A model generated the notes under the pieces. It ran no database searches, had not been told where the DNA came from, and worked only from the letters and a program-made list of their open reading frames with translations. 64,000 nt of DNA, taken from contig OW387147.1 of NCBI GenBank assembly GCA_936440205.1, positions 23,523,629 to 23,587,628 of the forward strand. Direction: 5' to 3'. A program made the translations under genes and the position numbers. Shown here one piece after another: positions 52,428 to 64,000 of the stretch (position 1 is its first letter; the number at the start of each line of letters is the position of its first letter). The stretch comes from Lepidonotus clava (Eukaryota; Annelida; Polychaeta; Phyllodocida; Polynoidae).

Positions 52428-52778
52428 GTATATATTGGAGGCCTTTGGAGCTGAGTAGGCACAACAGAGTGGAGAACATTTGGTCATTCTACGACAGCCT
52501 CCTTGCATATAAGGGTAAGACCCCTAAACATTATTATTCACCAATAAGAAGTTGTCTCTATATAAGGACCAAGCGATCATGAAAGCTACAGTAAAAGATT
52601 AATGTGCATCTAAACTATAAGAACAGGACATATTCTAGTGCATTGAATGTTGTGGTTACTTTTCTCATAGTTGGACAATAATACAAGTTGTCAAAATTCA
52701 GTCTAGAGTAGCCAAGAGACAGTTTAATTATACAACTCTACTTCATAGGCTTTCTCACTTAATGTTCCAGGACCTACC
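52428..52778 (+). promoter_or_regulatory. Cellulase gene promoter and 5' untranslated region
   Basis: A TATA-like box (tatatatt region, 52428-52436) is followed by a transcribed-looking stretch ending in aag|ggtaaga (donor at 52515). A pyrimidine tract and ccag acceptor end at 52770, eight bases before the ATG. A second TATA box (TATATAAGG, 52559-52567), with CCAAT at 52541-52545, offers an alternative start inside that leader intron. Confidence 0.45.
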
Positions 52779-63065
<10,287 letters not shown>

Positions 63066-63163
63066 TACTCACCATTTATAGAACATGATTATCCAGGATG
63101 CAGTGTTCCAGTATTATTTGAGCATTTGTTATCCTTACTAGGAGAAATGTTTGTCCAATCTGA

Positions 63164-63169
63164 ATTAAA
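63164..63169 (+). terminator. Likely polyadenylation signal of the cellulase gene
   Basis: ATTAAA, 99 nt after the stop codon, with a GT-rich stretch (gagtgttcttattttt) about 20 nt downstream. Confidence 0.6.
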
Positions 63170-64000
63170 AAGATGAATACACAAGAAAGAGTGTTCTTAT
63201 TTTTAAACTGTTCGGGCATCCTTCTACTGAATTTGCAATTGGCATATATATACAACTTTATAATTATGTACCTGTTTGTGACAAGTTGAGTGAAATAATA
63301 TTTTTCATTGCAAAGTTTAGTGTTAATTTGACATAGGCCAAGCGTGTGCTGCACTAACACATGTTAATGGAGTTGTTTTCCCAGAGTTTAAACAATTTAG
63401 AATATAGATATCAACAGAAATATATATAGGCAAATTTTTATTACTTATTTGAGAAAATGAACGCAATCATATATTGAATCTGTAAGTCTTTATCTTACCT
63501 AAACAACAAGAGGAACAAAGAATGAACAAAAGATGATTGACATGTCTGTCCTTCTGATGTTGAACACTAAACCAACTATGAAAATATTAAAGTACACCAA
63601 CATCAAAAACAAGAATTTATCTTAAAATCTATGCTTCTGAAACTCTGTTGTTTAAGATTTAATACTGTTCCATTACATGGACTCTAACTGATAAACTGTG
63701 GTATTGACTATGTAGTTTGGGATTTTGGAACCCCTGGTATTCAATGAATAAAGAATTTGCGTGATTTTGCGTGAATCTGTGCGTCTACGAGGGTCAAAAT
63801 CATAATTTGTTTTGATTACTAAAATTTATCAGATACAGATGTTCTCTGATTAGGAGCATCATGTCCAAACTATACAAAAACATACACAAAAGGGATAAAT
63901 GTATTCATTGCACCTCTACAACGTGTTCACTAAGCTCAATTGAATGAAAAAAGAAACCATGGAGGTTTCGCATTTTGTTTAAATGTATTCATCGGGTGGC
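63170..64000. other. 3' flank, nothing recognised
   Basis: AT-rich intergenic DNA without a supported frame or repeat. Confidence 0.5.

Overview
This is eukaryotic DNA from an invertebrate animal, probably marine. Two spliced host genes with GT-AG introns lie on the + strand, set in AT-rich intronic and intergenic DNA packed with transposable elements. The first is a SID1/SIDT-type transmembrane protein. The second is a secreted cellulase with a CBM2 cellulose-binding module fused to a GH9 catalytic domain, an arrangement known from herbivorous molluscs such as abalone and from some other invertebrates. I cannot name the species from sequence alone.

Layout. 1-236 is the 5' part of an SGNH-hydrolase-like reading frame on the - strand, cut by the window edge. 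1474-6303 is a GC-rich tyrosine-recombinase (DIRS/Ngaro-type) retroelement on the - strand with split direct repeats. 7424-47058 holds 21 exons of the SIDT gene (683 codons, open at the 5' end). Its introns carry a solo LTR (10417-11368), a very large recent Ty3/Gypsy element (14987-29591, - strand), TTAA-type MITEs, a 2.65-kb inverted-repeat structure, a foldback minisatellite (38829-40082) and a broken Jockey/CR1-like LINE with two small transposons inside it. 47059-52425 is intergenic with two MITEs. 52779-63065 is the 12-exon cellulase gene (581 aa), whose introns carry three more MITEs. 63066-64000 is 3' flank.

How the parts relate. The two host genes are functionally unrelated neighbours. 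SIDT proteins are membrane proteins linked to nucleic-acid and lipid handling; the cellulase is a secreted digestive enzyme. The elements are nested: a piggyBac-like MITE sits inside the Gypsy pol region, which sits inside a SIDT intron, and two MITEs sit inside the LINE in another SIDT intron. The Gypsy copy has two 1001-bp LTRs that differ at only about nine sites, so it is young, and it landed nine bases upstream of a SIDT exon.

Most novel material. The Gypsy element has about 7 kb between integrase and the 3' LTR. This stretch holds a TATA-type promoter on the element's own strand, a zinc-finger-like frame, a long disordered frame with a SUMO-interacting-type motif, a third unknown frame, and a set of six small hairpins with a conserved GGTCGT loop and covarying stems. 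I know of no named system that matches this combination.
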